NCBI RefSeq assembly: GCF_028748145.1
Contig: NZ_CP118181.1
Location: forward strand, 441,433 to 505,432
Length of the DNA: 64,000 nt
Reading direction: 5' to 3'
DNA from: Entomospira culicis
GTDB taxonomy: Bacteria > Spirochaetota > Spirochaetia > WRBN01
A model generated the notes under the pieces. It ran no database searches. It saw nothing but the letters and a program-made list of their open reading frames with translations, and had not been told where the DNA came from. Below, piece after piece: positions 18,813 to 27,572 of this stretch. The translations under genes were made by a program, and so were the position numbers. Positions within the stretch are counted from its first letter, which is position 1; every line of letters starts with the position of its first letter.

Positions 18813-20323
18813 AGTGTCCAGCGGTTGGTGGCTAAAAAGACGAAGCGTTCTTTGCTATCGAGGGCGATTTTGTTCTCATAAAAGCCAAAGAAGCGATCCC
18901 ATGCCTCTTTGTTTGGACTAGAGACCCAGCAGGCGATGTTGAAGTCGACCCCTTCAAAACTACAGGAGGCACCATACTCGCTGGTGAGGCGAAATTGGGT
19001 TACATCAAACTGCAAGACACCCACTGCACCGATGAGGCGCTCCTTGCTGTAGTAGGTGGTAAAGACTTGGATAACGCCCTCTTCGCTAAGTTCGGTAAGG
19101 GCGCGGTTAAATTGTTTACTCTTGAGCGGATCTTTATTGAGGATGCGTCGAAAGAGTTGGGGCGAGAAGGCAGGAATGCCCTTAAAGTCGAGCCTCTCTC
19201 CTTCGGTGATAGCGTCGCCAATGCGAAAGAGACCCGTATCGTGTAGTCCAATAATATCGCCAGGATAGGCCTTATCGGTGGCCTCACGACTCTGTGCCAT
19301 AAAGGCAAGCGGGGTTGCCGTGCGATAGGTTTTGCCGGTGCGTGGGTGGGTGTAGAGTTTGTTCTTTTCAAACACGCCACTACAGATACGCATAAAGGCG
19401 ATGCGGTCGCGGTGTTTGGGGTCGAGGTTGGCGTGAATTTTGAAGATAAAGCCACTAAGTGTTGGCTCATCGGGTTGAATCAGGCGCTGTTCGGTGGCAA
19501 ATGCCCCAGCCGATGGCGCATACTTCGCCAAGGCATTAAGGAGTTCTCGTACGCCAAAGTTGTTGAGGGCGCTGCCAAAGAGAACGGGGGAGATCGTTCC
19601 TTTAAGGTAATCTGCTTGGTTGAGGGTGGGGTAGACCCCACGGATCATCGCGAGATCTTCTTTAAGTTTGGTAAGGAGATGCTCGGCGATGTGGCCTTTA
19701 ACTTCGGCACTATCGAGATCTTTACCATCGATCATTTTGGCTTCAAGATCGGTGGCGTGAGCATCAAAGAGGAGGATGTTGTCTTCTAAAAGATTGTAGA
19801 CTCCCTTAAAGGCTTGTCCTTGTCCGATGGGCCAACTAAGGGGGGTAACTTGGAGATTGAGCTCGCGTTCTACTTCATCGAGAACTTCGAAGGGATCTTT
19901 GCCTTCGCGATCGAGCTTATTGAGGAAGGTGATGATGGGGGTGCGACGCATGCGACAAATTTCACAAAGCTTTCGGGTGCGCTCTTCCACGCCTTTCACA
20001 CTGTCGATAACCATGAGGGCGGAGTCGACGGCAGTAAGCGTACGATAGGTATCCTCACTGAAATCGGCGTGCCCTGGGGTGTCTAGGAGGTTGACCTTGC
20101 GTCCGGCGAAGTCAAAGCCCATGACCGAGGTGCTAATTGAGACACCACGCTCCTTCTCCATCTGCATAAAATCGCTCACGGTACCACGTCCGCCATGTTT
20201 GGCTTTAACCAATCCGGCTGCTTGAATGGCGCCCCCAAAGAGCAAGAGCTTCTCGGTGATGGTGGTCTTACCGGCGTCGGGGTGAGAGATGATAGCAAAG
20301 GTTAATCGGGGCAAGTGCGACAT
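18755..20323 (-). CDS. prfC: Peptide chain release factor 3
   Basis: Translational GTPase that recycles RF1/RF2 from the ribosome after termination. 522 aa, usual length. G1 'SHPDAGKTTITEKLL' (residues 13-27), switch region 'RGVSISTSVM', G3 'DTPGHADF', G4 'NKLDREG', then the RF3-specific C-terminal domains ending 'HPQIHFAFTSEG'. AGGAG lies 11 nt before the ATG. Its last 19 codons are repeated downstream in the tandem duplication. prmC, whose product methylates RF1/RF2, is 7 kb away. Confidence 0.97.
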   Translation of the reverse strand: MSHLPRLTFAIISHPDAGKTTITEKLLLFGGAIQAAGLVKAKHGGRGTVSDFMQMEKERGVSISTSVMGFDFAGRKVNLLDTPGHADFSEDTYRTLTAVDSALMVIDSVKGVEERTRKLCEICRMRRTPIITFLNKLDREGKDPFEVLDEVERELNLQVTPLSWPIGQGQAFKGVYNLLEDNILLFDAHATDLEAKMIDGKDLDSAEVKGHIAEHLLTKLKEDLAMIRGVYPTLNQADYLKGTISPVLFGSALNNFGVRELLNALAKYAPSAGAFATEQRLIQPDEPTLSGFIFKIHANLDPKHRDRIAFMRICSGVFEKNKLYTHPRTGKTYRTATPLAFMAQSREATDKAYPGDIIGLHDTGLFRIGDAITEGERLDFKGIPAFSPQLFRRILNKDPLKSKQFNRALTELSEEGVIQVFTTYYSKERLIGAVGVLQFDVTQFRLTSEYGASCSFEGVDFNIACWVSSPNKEAWDRFFGFYENKIALDSKERFVFLATNRWTLERTMEDHPQIHFAFTSEG

Positions 20324-20480
20324 GGCAGATGATACTCCTGAAATCTTTAATTTATAAAGTAATGGTTTATCCTAGCGTATTTTGCACTTTTTGGCAAGAT
20401 AGTTGCGCTTTTTTTTCGTGCTGGTCGATATGTTAGAGCGTATGCGTTGGAATTTTATGGCTGAAGAGAGAGGAGTGGAT

Positions 20481-21914
20481 ATGGACGATTTATGGCAGAG
20501 CCCATGGGCAGATCGGTATGCAAGTAAGGCGATGCTTCGCCTTTTTGGTGCTAAGTCACGGGCGTATCACTGGCGACTGATGTGGTATTATCTGGCTAAA
20601 GCACAGCATCAGTTGGGTCTACCGATTACGCATGAGCAGGTAGAGGCGCTGAAGGCACACTTAGAGAGCATCGATTTGTTGGCGGTGCGCACCTATGAGA
20701 AAGAGCTCAAGCACGATGTGATGGCACACCTACACGCCTATGCCGATCAAGCACCAAGCGCGCGCGCAATCTTGCACTTGGGAGCAACTAGTGCCGATAT
20801 CACCGACAATGCCGATATGTTGATGATGCGTCAAGGGCTCAAGTTGATTGAAGCGGATCTGGTCTTGACCATGCATTGGCTCAACCAGTTTGCAAAGACG
20901 CATGCAGGCGTAGTAACCTTGGGCTTTACGCACTTTCAAAGCGCTACGGCCACCACGGTGGGCAAGCGTGCGACGCTCTGGTTGGAGAGTTTGTCTAGCG
21001 ATCTGGACGATTTACTTAGCCTTATCGCGCGCCTACCGATGAAGGGCTTTAAAGGAGCAACGGGGAGCGCCGAGAGTTATCATGCGCTCTTTGATGGTGA
21101 TTATACGCGATATCGTGAAATGGAGCAGTTGATCGCGACATATGCGGGTTTTAGTCAGATTCAAGCCGTAGCAGGACAGACTTATGATCGTAAGTGGGAT
21201 TTGCGGGTGATGGATCTCTTGAACCAAATTGCTGTGAGCGCCCATAAGATCTCGAATGACTTGCGTCTCTTACAACATCTTAAAGAGTTTGAGGAGCCGT
21301 TCTCCTCGCAACAAGTAGGGTCGTCGGCAATGGCCTATAAGCGCAACCCCATGAAAGCCGAGCGGGTGAGTGCCTTGGCAAAGTGGGTCAGTTCGTTGCA
21401 CAGTGGCAGTGTCAGCACCGCCTCGACCCAGTGGCTTGAGCGCACGCTTGATGACTCGGCGATTCGTCGCTTGAACATTCCTCAGGCATTTTTTGGCGTT
21501 AATGCCCTGTTACGTTTGCTCCAAGGCATCTTTCATGATGGCAAGGTCTATGATAAGGTCATCGCGCTCCATCTTCGTGAAGAGCTACCCTTCCTCCTCA
21601 CCGAGAAGATGATGATGGCGCACGTGCAAGCGGGGGGCGATCGTCAAGAGGCGCATGAGTGGATCCGTGAGGCATCGCACACCTTGACCTTGGCGTTGAA
21701 GAGCGAGGGCAAAAAGCTCGATCTTATCCCACTACTCTTGGCGGATAAGCGCTGTATTTTATCCAAAGAGACATTAGAAGAAATTCTCTCTAGTCAAGCG
21801 GTGGCTGGCTTTGCAAAAGAGCAGACCCTTGCGTACGTGGGGTGGATGGAAGAACGTTTAGCGCCGTACGCCTCTTGGCTGGAGCAGGCAGATTTACCCC
21901 AACTTGAGGTGTAA
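20481..21914 (+). CDS. purB: Adenylosuccinate lyase
   Basis: Purine biosynthesis and the purine nucleotide cycle: splits SAICAR and adenylosuccinate, releasing fumarate. 477 aa. 'LHLGATSADITDNAD' (about residues 96-110) and the fumarase/lyase signature 'SSAMAYKRNPMKAERV' (about residues 283-298) are present, with the catalytic Ser in the flexible loop. This longer form resembles the eukaryotic/clostridial type. ATG 20481 has AGGAG 5 nt upstream and begins 'MDDLWQSPWADRYAS', as family members do. The in-frame upstream starts lack a ribosome site. Confidence 0.95.
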   Translation: MDDLWQSPWADRYASKAMLRLFGAKSRAYHWRLMWYYLAKAQHQLGLPITHEQVEALKAHLESIDLLAVRTYEKELKHDVMAHLHAYADQAPSARAILHLGATSADITDNADMLMMRQGLKLIEADLVLTMHWLNQFAKTHAGVVTLGFTHFQSATATTVGKRATLWLESLSSDLDDLLSLIARLPMKGFKGATGSAESYHALFDGDYTRYREMEQLIATYAGFSQIQAVAGQTYDRKWDLRVMDLLNQIAVSAHKISNDLRLLQHLKEFEEPFSSQQVGSSAMAYKRNPMKAERVSALAKWVSSLHSGSVSTASTQWLERTLDDSAIRRLNIPQAFFGVNALLRLLQGIFHDGKVYDKVIALHLREELPFLLTEKMMMAHVQAGGDRQEAHEWIREASHTLTLALKSEGKKLDLIPLLLADKRCILSKETLEEILSSQAVAGFAKEQTLAYVGWMEERLAPYASWLEQADLPQLEV

Positions 21915-21929
21915 CATATTATGTTGCTT

Positions 21930-22910
21930 CTATTTAAAGAGTTCGTTAAGTCTGGCGAGCTCTTTAAGTTCGGGGCGATACTCAAAGTGCATAATATCGT
22001 ATTGAGGCCAGCTACCGCCCCATAAAAATCCCTCTTGAAAGAAGGCGCGTAAGACGCTGGGGTGAATCTGCCATCTATCTTCTGGGGCAACGAGGAACCA
22101 CTCAGGATTTCTGGCGCGCTCCCATAGCCAGTAGATCGGCTTGGTGGTCTTGATGGGGTTGATGTCGATGGCGATGCCGTAGGAGTGGTAGCTGATGCTA
22201 TTCGTCCCTGCGATGTTGCGCCAGTAGTAGCTAGAGGAGTTGGTGAGGGTATTCAGAAATGCTTGAAGTGATGCGTCACGCGCTTTCTCTTTGAGGATGC
22301 TCTCTTCTACGCGCTTGAGGGCAGGGGCAACAAGTTTGTTCATTTTGAGACGCGTGCCTAGAAATTCCATCTCTATCAACTGTGCTTCGATGCTCTTTTG
22401 ATCGTATCCCCCATAAAGCAGGTGATGAAATTGTCCATGATAGGTGGTGCGGGTGCGTTGCACATTAGGATTGGTGGAATTCTGAAAGCGTTGCAGGCGC
22501 TCTAGGGGCCAAGTGCGCATGTCGGCGGGTACTTCGCTCCATTGATAGCTGATGTAACTACGGTACTTGTCGACATGGGCAAGCTCACTTTTGGGTAGGA
22601 TTCTCCCTTTTGCCCAGTAGAGATCGGTTTTTCCGGCAAAGGTGAGTACCCAGTCGCCGACTTCTGCATCGTACCCTAGGGTGAGCTGATGGCTCTGCTC
22701 GTACGTGTTGTAGATAGCCAAGAGACGTAACAATTGGGGTAATTCGATAGGGGTAAGGGTGTAATTTTTTAAGAGATTGGCGGGAAACCCCTGCTTGATG
22801 AGCGTTCTTTGGTGATTATTTTGCTCTTTGGTGCTAAAGCTCTCTTGCGCGAAATTCATGGTAGGCATAATTAAGAGCATTAGGCTGAATAATATGGATA
22901 GTTTTTTCAT
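21930..22910 (-). CDS. Exported M15-type D-Ala-D-Ala carboxypeptidase-like protein
   Basis: A protein of 326 aa with a signal peptide (cleavage plausible after 'MNFAQ', about residue 20). The C-terminal zinc peptidase domain has 'SYHSYGIAIDINP' and 'GGSWPQYDIMHFEYRPE', which supply the His, Asp and His ligands of the M15/VanY family. The preceding 200 residues are family-specific ('SYQWSEVPADMRTWP'). It probably trims peptidoglycan peptides. The start at 22910 begins at the signal peptide with a GAGGA site 8 nt upstream, whereas the longer frame to 23045 crosses the divergent promoter. It converges on purB with a 15-nt gap. Confidence 0.88.
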   Translation of the reverse strand: MKKLSILFSLMLLIMPTMNFAQESFSTKEQNNHQRTLIKQGFPANLLKNYTLTPIELPQLLRLLAIYNTYEQSHQLTLGYDAEVGDWVLTFAGKTDLYWAKGRILPKSELAHVDKYRSYISYQWSEVPADMRTWPLERLQRFQNSTNPNVQRTRTTYHGQFHHLLYGGYDQKSIEAQLIEMEFLGTRLKMNKLVAPALKRVEESILKEKARDASLQAFLNTLTNSSSYYWRNIAGTNSISYHSYGIAIDINPIKTTKPIYWLWERARNPEWFLVAPEDRWQIHPSVLRAFFQEGFLWGGSWPQYDIMHFEYRPELKELARLNELFK

Positions 22911-23013
22911 AACATTGTTCCTCTTCTCTTCAAAGTCATCGGGATTTTGGTGGATTAAATCAATGTTTTTTTGCGATGAGGGTAATTTATGCATATTTTT
23001 AGGAGGCAAGTTC

Positions 23014-23042
23014 TTGACAGAGGCTAGATTGTGGGGTATCCT
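23014..23042 (+). promoter_or_regulatory. Promoter of the M28-like membrane protein
   Basis: TTGACA (23014-23019), 17-nt spacer, TATCCT (23037-23042). The expected start near 23049 lies after the in-frame GTG at 23031, which supports ATG 23067 as the real start. Confidence 0.7.
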
Positions 23043-23066
23043 CAAAAAGACGTGAAGAGACTAAGC

Positions 23067-25250
23067 ATGATCCTCGCTTTTTTAGTATGGATGATCTCAC
23101 CTTGGAGCTACGCCCTAGAAGTGGAGCAGTGGCAGAGTATCCTCAATTTTGGTGATCGCGATGAGGGTAACGCTGCGGAGCAGGCATTAGTTGGCTGGCT
23201 GATGCGTGAGGCACAGCGATTAGGCATTGACGCGACGCGTTATGATTTAGTGGATTTTAGCCGTAATGTGCACAGCTTTGGCGCGAATGTGGGCTACTAC
23301 TTTCCGGGTGAGCGTGAAGAAGAGATTGTCATTTTGATTCCCCAGAGCCACTATGATGGTAGCTTACTCTTGGGGATTGCCTTGGCACAGGAGCTAGCTA
23401 AACACGACTCCTTGCGCTACACGATGCGCATCTTCTTTCTCTCGGGGGAAGAGTCGCCTCACTGGTTGGTTGCTAGTGCCAAAGAACGCGCCCTTAGCTA
23501 TCCCATCGGCACAAGAAATTTGTTGCGCTTAGGCATTATCAATAACCAAAGTTATCTTCTTTATTATCAATTAAAATCGCCGACCAATACCTATACGATT
23601 GGGGCGGAGCAATATTTACGATCGCCTTACAGCGTGATCGCGATGATGCACCAGTTGTACGAACTGTTTGATCGGCAAATCTATTTACAACAGAGTAATG
23701 TCGTGCCACGTCGTTTTATTCGTGCGTATGCGCATGCGGTGGATGAGTATTTAAATCAAGAGTTGGCCACCGTGCTGATTAGCGGAGAAGATCAAGATGT
23801 TGTTTACTCGCTAGAGGAGGCGGTAGGTTGGGCAAACCGTCGGGCGCAAGAGAGTAGGGAGTTCTATCATCAACACCTTAGCGAGATTGAGAGCGAGTGG
23901 GAGATCAACTACGTCGTCTTTGGCAAGTGGATCTTGCGGGAGAAGCACTATCTTACGCTTTTGGTCTTTGGCCTCTTTTTACTTTTGATTGCTGCTGCCA
24001 TTTCGCGTCATCAATTGCGATCGCAGTGGGTACGCTTTCGTCGTCAAGGTAAATCGAGCTTAGTGCTCCTGCCCATGACCTTCATTGCGCTCTTCTTGGC
24101 CTCTTTTATCACTTATTATGTAAACCATCAGCGGGGTGAGAACGCCTTTTGGCAATACATGCCCTTGATGTTTGTCCTCTACAAAGTGCTCTGGACGCTC
24201 TTTTTATCGGCGCTCTTTGGCAGAGTCTTTGAGGGCGTTCGTCGGCAAGGATCGAGCAAATTTTATACGTTCTCCGCATTGATTTTTGGCTTTGTCTCGT
24301 TGCTTCTCTTTGCTATGATCAATATCATCTACGCCCTTGGCTGGCTTTGGTTTCTCTTTATGTATACTTGCTATGTTATGGTAAAGCCCTTGTACCTGCG
24401 ACTGGTCTTTCTCTTCTTAGCCCCTGTGATGATCATCTTTTTTGCGAGCGACTTCTTCAATCACGCTCCGCCGGCCATCGCGCAACTCTTCCTCTTCGAC
24501 TCTATCTTAGGAAACATCATTCTCCTCTTTATCTTCGCTCCCATCTTCATGCTGATCATGTCGCACTTTAATCATCGTAAGCGCCTGCGCCTGCATCGCC
24601 TCCCGCCATATATCTCCTTCGTCATCTATATCGTGGCGATCATCGGGCTCTATGGCGTGTTGCGTTACTATCATCCGTATCGACAATCAGAGAAAGAACC
24701 GCTATGGCTGGTGGCGAGCGAGAGTGGGTTTGGGCAACGCAGGCAGAGTACCGCGCGTATCTGGAGTATCCAACGGCTAGGCGATCTTAAACTGATCAAT
24801 AACACTAACCAAAAAGAGCTGGCACTGGTCGATATTCCCAATTTGGTGGTCGATGGCATCCCGATAGAGCCCTCGGGCTACGACTTTACCCTAAATGTAG
24901 AGTTTGAAGAGATCCTCAACCGCACCGCCAGTAACATCACTTTAGGTAATCTGGAGCAGGTGGAGTATCTCGACCTCTATATCCGCAGCGATCGTAACTT
25001 TGGCGTAGTCTCTGCCAACGTGCCGATGGACATCATCGATCAACAGAATGTCGTTATTTTTCTGGGTAAAAACCCTCCCAGCCAGATCGAAATTCGCCTG
25101 ATTAGCAACGATCCTTTTCGCCTCCAAGTGCGCGCGGTGGCTAGCTACTCCTTGCTGGATCGGGTGACCTTAGTGCGTCATAACTCCTACCTCGCCGCCG
25201 CTTACGCCCACATCACGCGCGAGCGTTTTCGCACTGTCTTAGAGATTTAA
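23067..25250 (+). CDS. Polytopic membrane protein with an M28-peptidase-like periplasmic domain
   Basis: About 727 aa. A short signal segment is followed by a domain of about 280 residues resembling M28 aminopeptidases: 'GANVGYYFPG', 'SHYDGSLLLGIALAQEL' with His about residue 95 and Asp 97, and 'FFLSGEES' with the Glu pair near residue 129. Further zinc ligands are not obvious, so it may be an inactive or altered peptidase. Seven to eight membrane helices span about residues 300-540, and a 190-residue exported C-terminal domain follows. The promoter position decides the start at 23067; the earlier GTG at 23031 would lie upstream of the -10 box. I do not recognise a named family. Confidence 0.65.
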   Translation: MILAFLVWMISPWSYALEVEQWQSILNFGDRDEGNAAEQALVGWLMREAQRLGIDATRYDLVDFSRNVHSFGANVGYYFPGEREEEIVILIPQSHYDGSLLLGIALAQELAKHDSLRYTMRIFFLSGEESPHWLVASAKERALSYPIGTRNLLRLGIINNQSYLLYYQLKSPTNTYTIGAEQYLRSPYSVIAMMHQLYELFDRQIYLQQSNVVPRRFIRAYAHAVDEYLNQELATVLISGEDQDVVYSLEEAVGWANRRAQESREFYHQHLSEIESEWEINYVVFGKWILREKHYLTLLVFGLFLLLIAAAISRHQLRSQWVRFRRQGKSSLVLLPMTFIALFLASFITYYVNHQRGENAFWQYMPLMFVLYKVLWTLFLSALFGRVFEGVRRQGSSKFYTFSALIFGFVSLLLFAMINIIYALGWLWFLFMYTCYVMVKPLYLRLVFLFLAPVMIIFFASDFFNHAPPAIAQLFLFDSILGNIILLFIFAPIFMLIMSHFNHRKRLRLHRLPPYISFVIYIVAIIGLYGVLRYYHPYRQSEKEPLWLVASESGFGQRRQSTARIWSIQRLGDLKLINNTNQKELALVDIPNLVVDGIPIEPSGYDFTLNVEFEEILNRTASNITLGNLEQVEYLDLYIRSDRNFGVVSANVPMDIIDQQNVVIFLGKNPPSQIEIRLISNDPFRLQVRAVASYSLLDRVTLVRHNSYLAAAYAHITRERFRTVLEI

Positions 25251-25303
25251 TGTAGAATTTTATTCGTTTAGGAATATTGTTTTTTATTTTGGTGGTGGGA
25301 TAT

Positions 25304-25332
25304 GAAAAAAGAGAACACATAACGTGTTCTCT
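25304..25332 (-). terminator. Terminator of tRNA-Asp
   Basis: A 9-bp stem (25310-25318 with 25324-25332), 5-nt loop, then a T run on the minus strand, 5 nt past the tRNA 3' end. Confidence 0.85.
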
Positions 25333-25336
25333 AAAA

Positions 25337-25410
25337 CGGAGCTGACGGGACTCGAACCCGCGATCCCCTGCGTGACAGGCAGGTGCGATAACCAACTTCG
25401 CTACAGCTCC
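25337..25410 (-). tRNA. tRNA-Asp (GTC)
   Basis: A 74-nt cloverleaf. The acceptor stem pairs 25410-25404 with 25344-25338, the anticodon loop CTGTCAC gives GTC, the T-arm has GGTTCGAGTCC, and the discriminator is G. The 3' CCA is not encoded. It has its own promoter and terminator. Confidence 0.97.
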
Positions 25411-25421
25411 ATCTGATACTG

Positions 25422-25450
25422 ATAATAGCATAGAGGCAAAAAAATGTCAA
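25422..25450 (-). promoter_or_regulatory. Promoter of tRNA-Asp
   Basis: Minus strand: TTGACA (25450-25445), 17-nt spacer, TATTAT (25427-25422), 11 nt before the tRNA 5' end. The -35 box is also the right arm of the hairpin behind the FemAB gene. Confidence 0.85.
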
Positions 25451-25461
25451 GCCCTTTGACA
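25438..25461 (-). terminator. Short terminator after the FemAB-like gene
   Basis: On the minus strand, TGTCAA (25461-25456) pairs with TTGACA (25450-25445) around a 5-nt loop and is followed by seven T. The stem is short (6 bp), but it lies directly after the stop of the FemAB-like gene. Confidence 0.55.
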
Positions 25462-25466
25462 AAAAA

Positions 25467-26495
25467 TTATCGTTTAAGATGCTTTTTGTGGCGATGCTTG
25501 CGTAGCGCGCGCAATGCCTCGGCCAAGCGGTAGAGGCGATAGCGCAAGCAACTCGTTGGCGCATCCCAAATGGACATGTAGTGGTGGATATCGCCACCAA
25601 AGCCAACCTTAAATTGATAGAGTCCGAACATCGGGTGGTCTGGGTTGGGTTCGGGGGGCAGACCAAAGAAGTCATAAGCGGTGCACCCCTTCTCTTTGGC
25701 AAGCTGGATGGCCTGCCACTGCAGGGCGTAGCTGGGCATCAGGTTGCGTTTGTGGTTGCTACTTGCGCCGTAGACGTAGGTGGCGTGGGTATCGGTGAAG
25801 AGGAGAATAATACCCGCAAGCAGATCGTCGTCGTGGTAGGCCAGCAGGAGTTGGGCTTTGGGATAGTAGTGGTGCTGGTGGGAGACTTGAAAGAATTTCT
25901 GGTAGTAGGCAAGGGAGTGTATCGTGATGCCGTCGCGTTTAGCGGTCTCTTTGTAGAGGTCGTACCACTTAACGACATCGTGGATGGGCGCTTGGACGAT
26001 TTTGACCCCCTTCTTTTCGGCAAGACGGATATTATAACGTGTCTTTTTGTGCATCTTCTCTAGGATCGTTTCGAGATCGGGCTGGAGGTTGAGGATAGTG
26101 GTGTCGGCTGGTTGGATCGAGAGGCTAGGAAGATCCTTGAGATAGCTACGAAAGTGGGTGATGGCTCCTTGGGTGCGCGGTAGGTTGAGATCCCATCGCA
26201 CCAAAAAGAGGTCAGGAATATGGCGCTTCATGAGCTTTGCGGTCTGCTTGAGGATGCTCGGGATTGCCTGCGGATCGAGGTGGTTAAGGTTGGGGTGAGG
26301 TACGTAGGCAAGGGTAAGGGTTGGCGCGAGAGATCGCGTAAGCACGAGGATGAAGGTAGGATCCGCGCCCTCGATATTAAGGCGAAAGGTGTGCGCCTGC
26401 CAGCCAAAATTCTCTTTAAAATAGGCCCAAAATTCAGTTTGTAGAAAGTTATTGCTCGCCAAAAGAGGCTCTCTAAATAGGGTAACTTGACTCAT
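25467..26495 (-). CDS. FemAB/FemX-family aminoacyltransferase (peptidoglycan bridge formation)
   Basis: A protein of 342 aa of the GNAT-like Fem family, which transfers amino acids from aminoacyl-tRNA to lipid II. 'FLQTEFWAYFKENFGW' at the N-terminus, 'MHKKTRYNIRLAEKKGVKI' (about residues 142-160), and 'YDFFGLPPEPNPDHPMFGLYQFK' with the typical GL.p.FK pattern. The basic C-terminus 'RKHRHKKHLKR' may bind RNA or membrane. Its position beside several tRNA genes may be chance. There is no ribosome site: TTGCCA/17/CATAAT ends 8 nt before the ATG, so the mRNA is predicted to be leaderless. Confidence 0.88.
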   Translation of the reverse strand: MSQVTLFREPLLASNNFLQTEFWAYFKENFGWQAHTFRLNIEGADPTFILVLTRSLAPTLTLAYVPHPNLNHLDPQAIPSILKQTAKLMKRHIPDLFLVRWDLNLPRTQGAITHFRSYLKDLPSLSIQPADTTILNLQPDLETILEKMHKKTRYNIRLAEKKGVKIVQAPIHDVVKWYDLYKETAKRDGITIHSLAYYQKFFQVSHQHHYYPKAQLLLAYHDDDLLAGIILLFTDTHATYVYGASSNHKRNLMPSYALQWQAIQLAKEKGCTAYDFFGLPPEPNPDHPMFGLYQFKVGFGGDIHHYMSIWDAPTSCLRYRLYRLAEALRALRKHRHKKHLKR

Positions 26496-26503
26496 ATAGC
26501 AAT

Positions 26504-26532
26504 ATTATGCCATAAAAAGAGGCATTTGGCAA
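26504..26532 (-). promoter_or_regulatory. Promoter abutting the FemAB-like gene (leaderless)
   Basis: Minus strand: TTGCCA (26532-26527), 17-nt spacer, CATAAT (26509-26504), then 8 nt to the ATG at 26495. Confidence 0.6.
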
Positions 26533-26562
26533 GCACACCTAAGGAAAAATGGGGAAAGGCTC

Positions 26563-26591
26563 TTGACAAAAAAAAATCTTTTTGATATGAT
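26563..26591 (+). promoter_or_regulatory. Promoter of the tRNA-His/Arg/Lys cluster
   Basis: TTGACA (26563-26568), 17-nt A/T-rich spacer, TATGAT (26586-26591), 12 nt before tRNA-His. Near-consensus. Confidence 0.9.
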
Positions 26592-26603
26592 AGTAGCAGA
26601 CAT

Positions 26604-26677
26604 GGTAAGCGTAGTTCAGTCGGTAGAGCCCCAGATTGTGATTCTGGTTGTCGCGGGTTCAAGTCCCGTCGCTTACC
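26604..26677 (+). tRNA. tRNA-His (GTG)
   Basis: Anticodon loop ATTGTGATT gives GTG. The acceptor carries the extra G at position -1 (26604), opposed by C73 (26677), the identity pair of tRNA-His. The 3' CCA is not encoded. First in a three-tRNA transcript. Confidence 0.97.
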
Positions 26678-26684
26678 CTCCTAT

Positions 26685-26758
26685 GCACTCGTAACTCAGC
26701 TGGATAGAGTGACAGACTTCGAATCTGTAGGTCGTGGGTTCGAATCCTACCGGGTGCG
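26685..26758 (+). tRNA. tRNA-Arg (TCG)
   Basis: 74-nt cloverleaf, acceptor 26685-26691 paired with 26751-26757 (one G-T pair). Anticodon loop CTTCGAA gives TCG, reading CGA/CGN codons. Discriminator G, no encoded CCA. Confidence 0.95.
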
Positions 26759-26777
26759 TTTGGAATTTTTAAAACAT

Positions 26778-26850
26778 GGGCCGCTAGCTCAGCTGGTAGA
26801 GCGACAGACTCTTAATCTGTTGGTCAAAGGTTCGATCCCTTTGCGGCTCA
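26778..26850 (+). tRNA. tRNA-Lys (CTT)
   Basis: 73-nt cloverleaf with one G-T pair in the acceptor. Anticodon loop CTCTTAA gives CTT (AAG codons). Discriminator A, no encoded CCA. Confidence 0.96.
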
Positions 26851-26857
26851 CTTTATC

Positions 26858-26898
26858 AAGAGAGGTTAAGCTTTTATCGGCTTGCCTCTCTTTTTTTT
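26858..26898 (+). terminator. Terminator of the tRNA cluster
   Basis: An 8-bp AAGAGAGG/CCTCTCTT stem (26858-26865 with 26885-26892), extended by an inner AAGC/GCTT helix, then a T8 run. Confidence 0.9.
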
Positions 26899-26957
26899 GT
26901 CTATCTTTTATAGACACTTGTGATTTTTTTGATTATTGTAAGGGAGGAGAGTTTTTT

Positions 26958-27566
26958 ATGAAAAACATGATTAAATTAGCGCTAGTTTTTATTGTTTCGA
27001 TCAGTATGCTTCATGCCAGTACCCCGATTGGGCGAGAGATCGCGCTGGAGTGGAGTGCAGACAATGGTACGCGCGCGGTACGACTTATCCGTGAAACTGA
27101 AGGCGAAGAGAATCGCTTCATTTTAGAGTATATCATGCATGAGCCGTTGGTAGAGTTTGATACGATAGCCTTGCGTTTTGCGAAGGGTACCTACCTTTGG
27201 AGCGTGCAGGATGTGAAGGAGCGTGGCTTTCGTTATGTAAAAGGGGATCCTAGTAACGAGTTTATGGGGCGGGCAAATCCGCAGTTGGGAATGAAGCCAC
27301 CACAGTTGCAACGTCCGGTGAGTATGGGCGGGAATTTATGGTTGCAAGGGCGCTATCGTCGCACCCCGATGCCAACGCTTGTGCGTGAGGAGGTCTTTCA
27401 TATGGAGATGGATTTAAACGAACAGGTGTTGCGTGAGATGAAAAATTCTAATTATTTAGAGCTTCATCTTTTTGATAGTCAGACTGATATTACACGTGAG
27501 GCGTTTATTTTAGATCAGAATCAACTTGAACTGGTGCATTTATACCTGATGGAGCAACTTAAATAA
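26958..27566 (+). CDS. Exported protein of unknown function
   Basis: A protein of 202 aa with an N-terminal signal peptide ('MKNMIKLALVFIVSISMLHAS', cleavage near residue 21). The mature part is beta-rich and alternates short hydrophobic and charged stretches ('GTRAVRLIRETEGEENRFIL', 'FHMEMDLNEQVLREM'). No cysteine lies near the cleavage site, so it is probably not a lipoprotein. The ATG at 26958 is fixed by the AGGGAGGAG site; the open frame upstream of it runs through the tRNA genes and is not coding. prmC follows after 6 nt. I do not recognise a family; a periplasmic location is likely. Confidence 0.7.
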   Translation: MKNMIKLALVFIVSISMLHASTPIGREIALEWSADNGTRAVRLIRETEGEENRFILEYIMHEPLVEFDTIALRFAKGTYLWSVQDVKERGFRYVKGDPSNEFMGRANPQLGMKPPQLQRPVSMGGNLWLQGRYRRTPMPTLVREEVFHMEMDLNEQVLREMKNSNYLELHLFDSQTDITREAFILDQNQLELVHLYLMEQLK

Positions 27567-27572
27567 TTTTTT

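Noticed and set aside
23031-23066. GTG start for the M28-like protein
   Set aside because: It lies between the -35 and -10 of a TTGACA/17/TATCCT promoter, so it would not be in the mRNA.
26709-26957. Open frame upstream of and in frame with the gene at 26958
   Set aside because: It runs through tRNA-Arg, tRNA-Lys and their terminator. The signal peptide and AGGGAGGAG site fix the real start at 26958.
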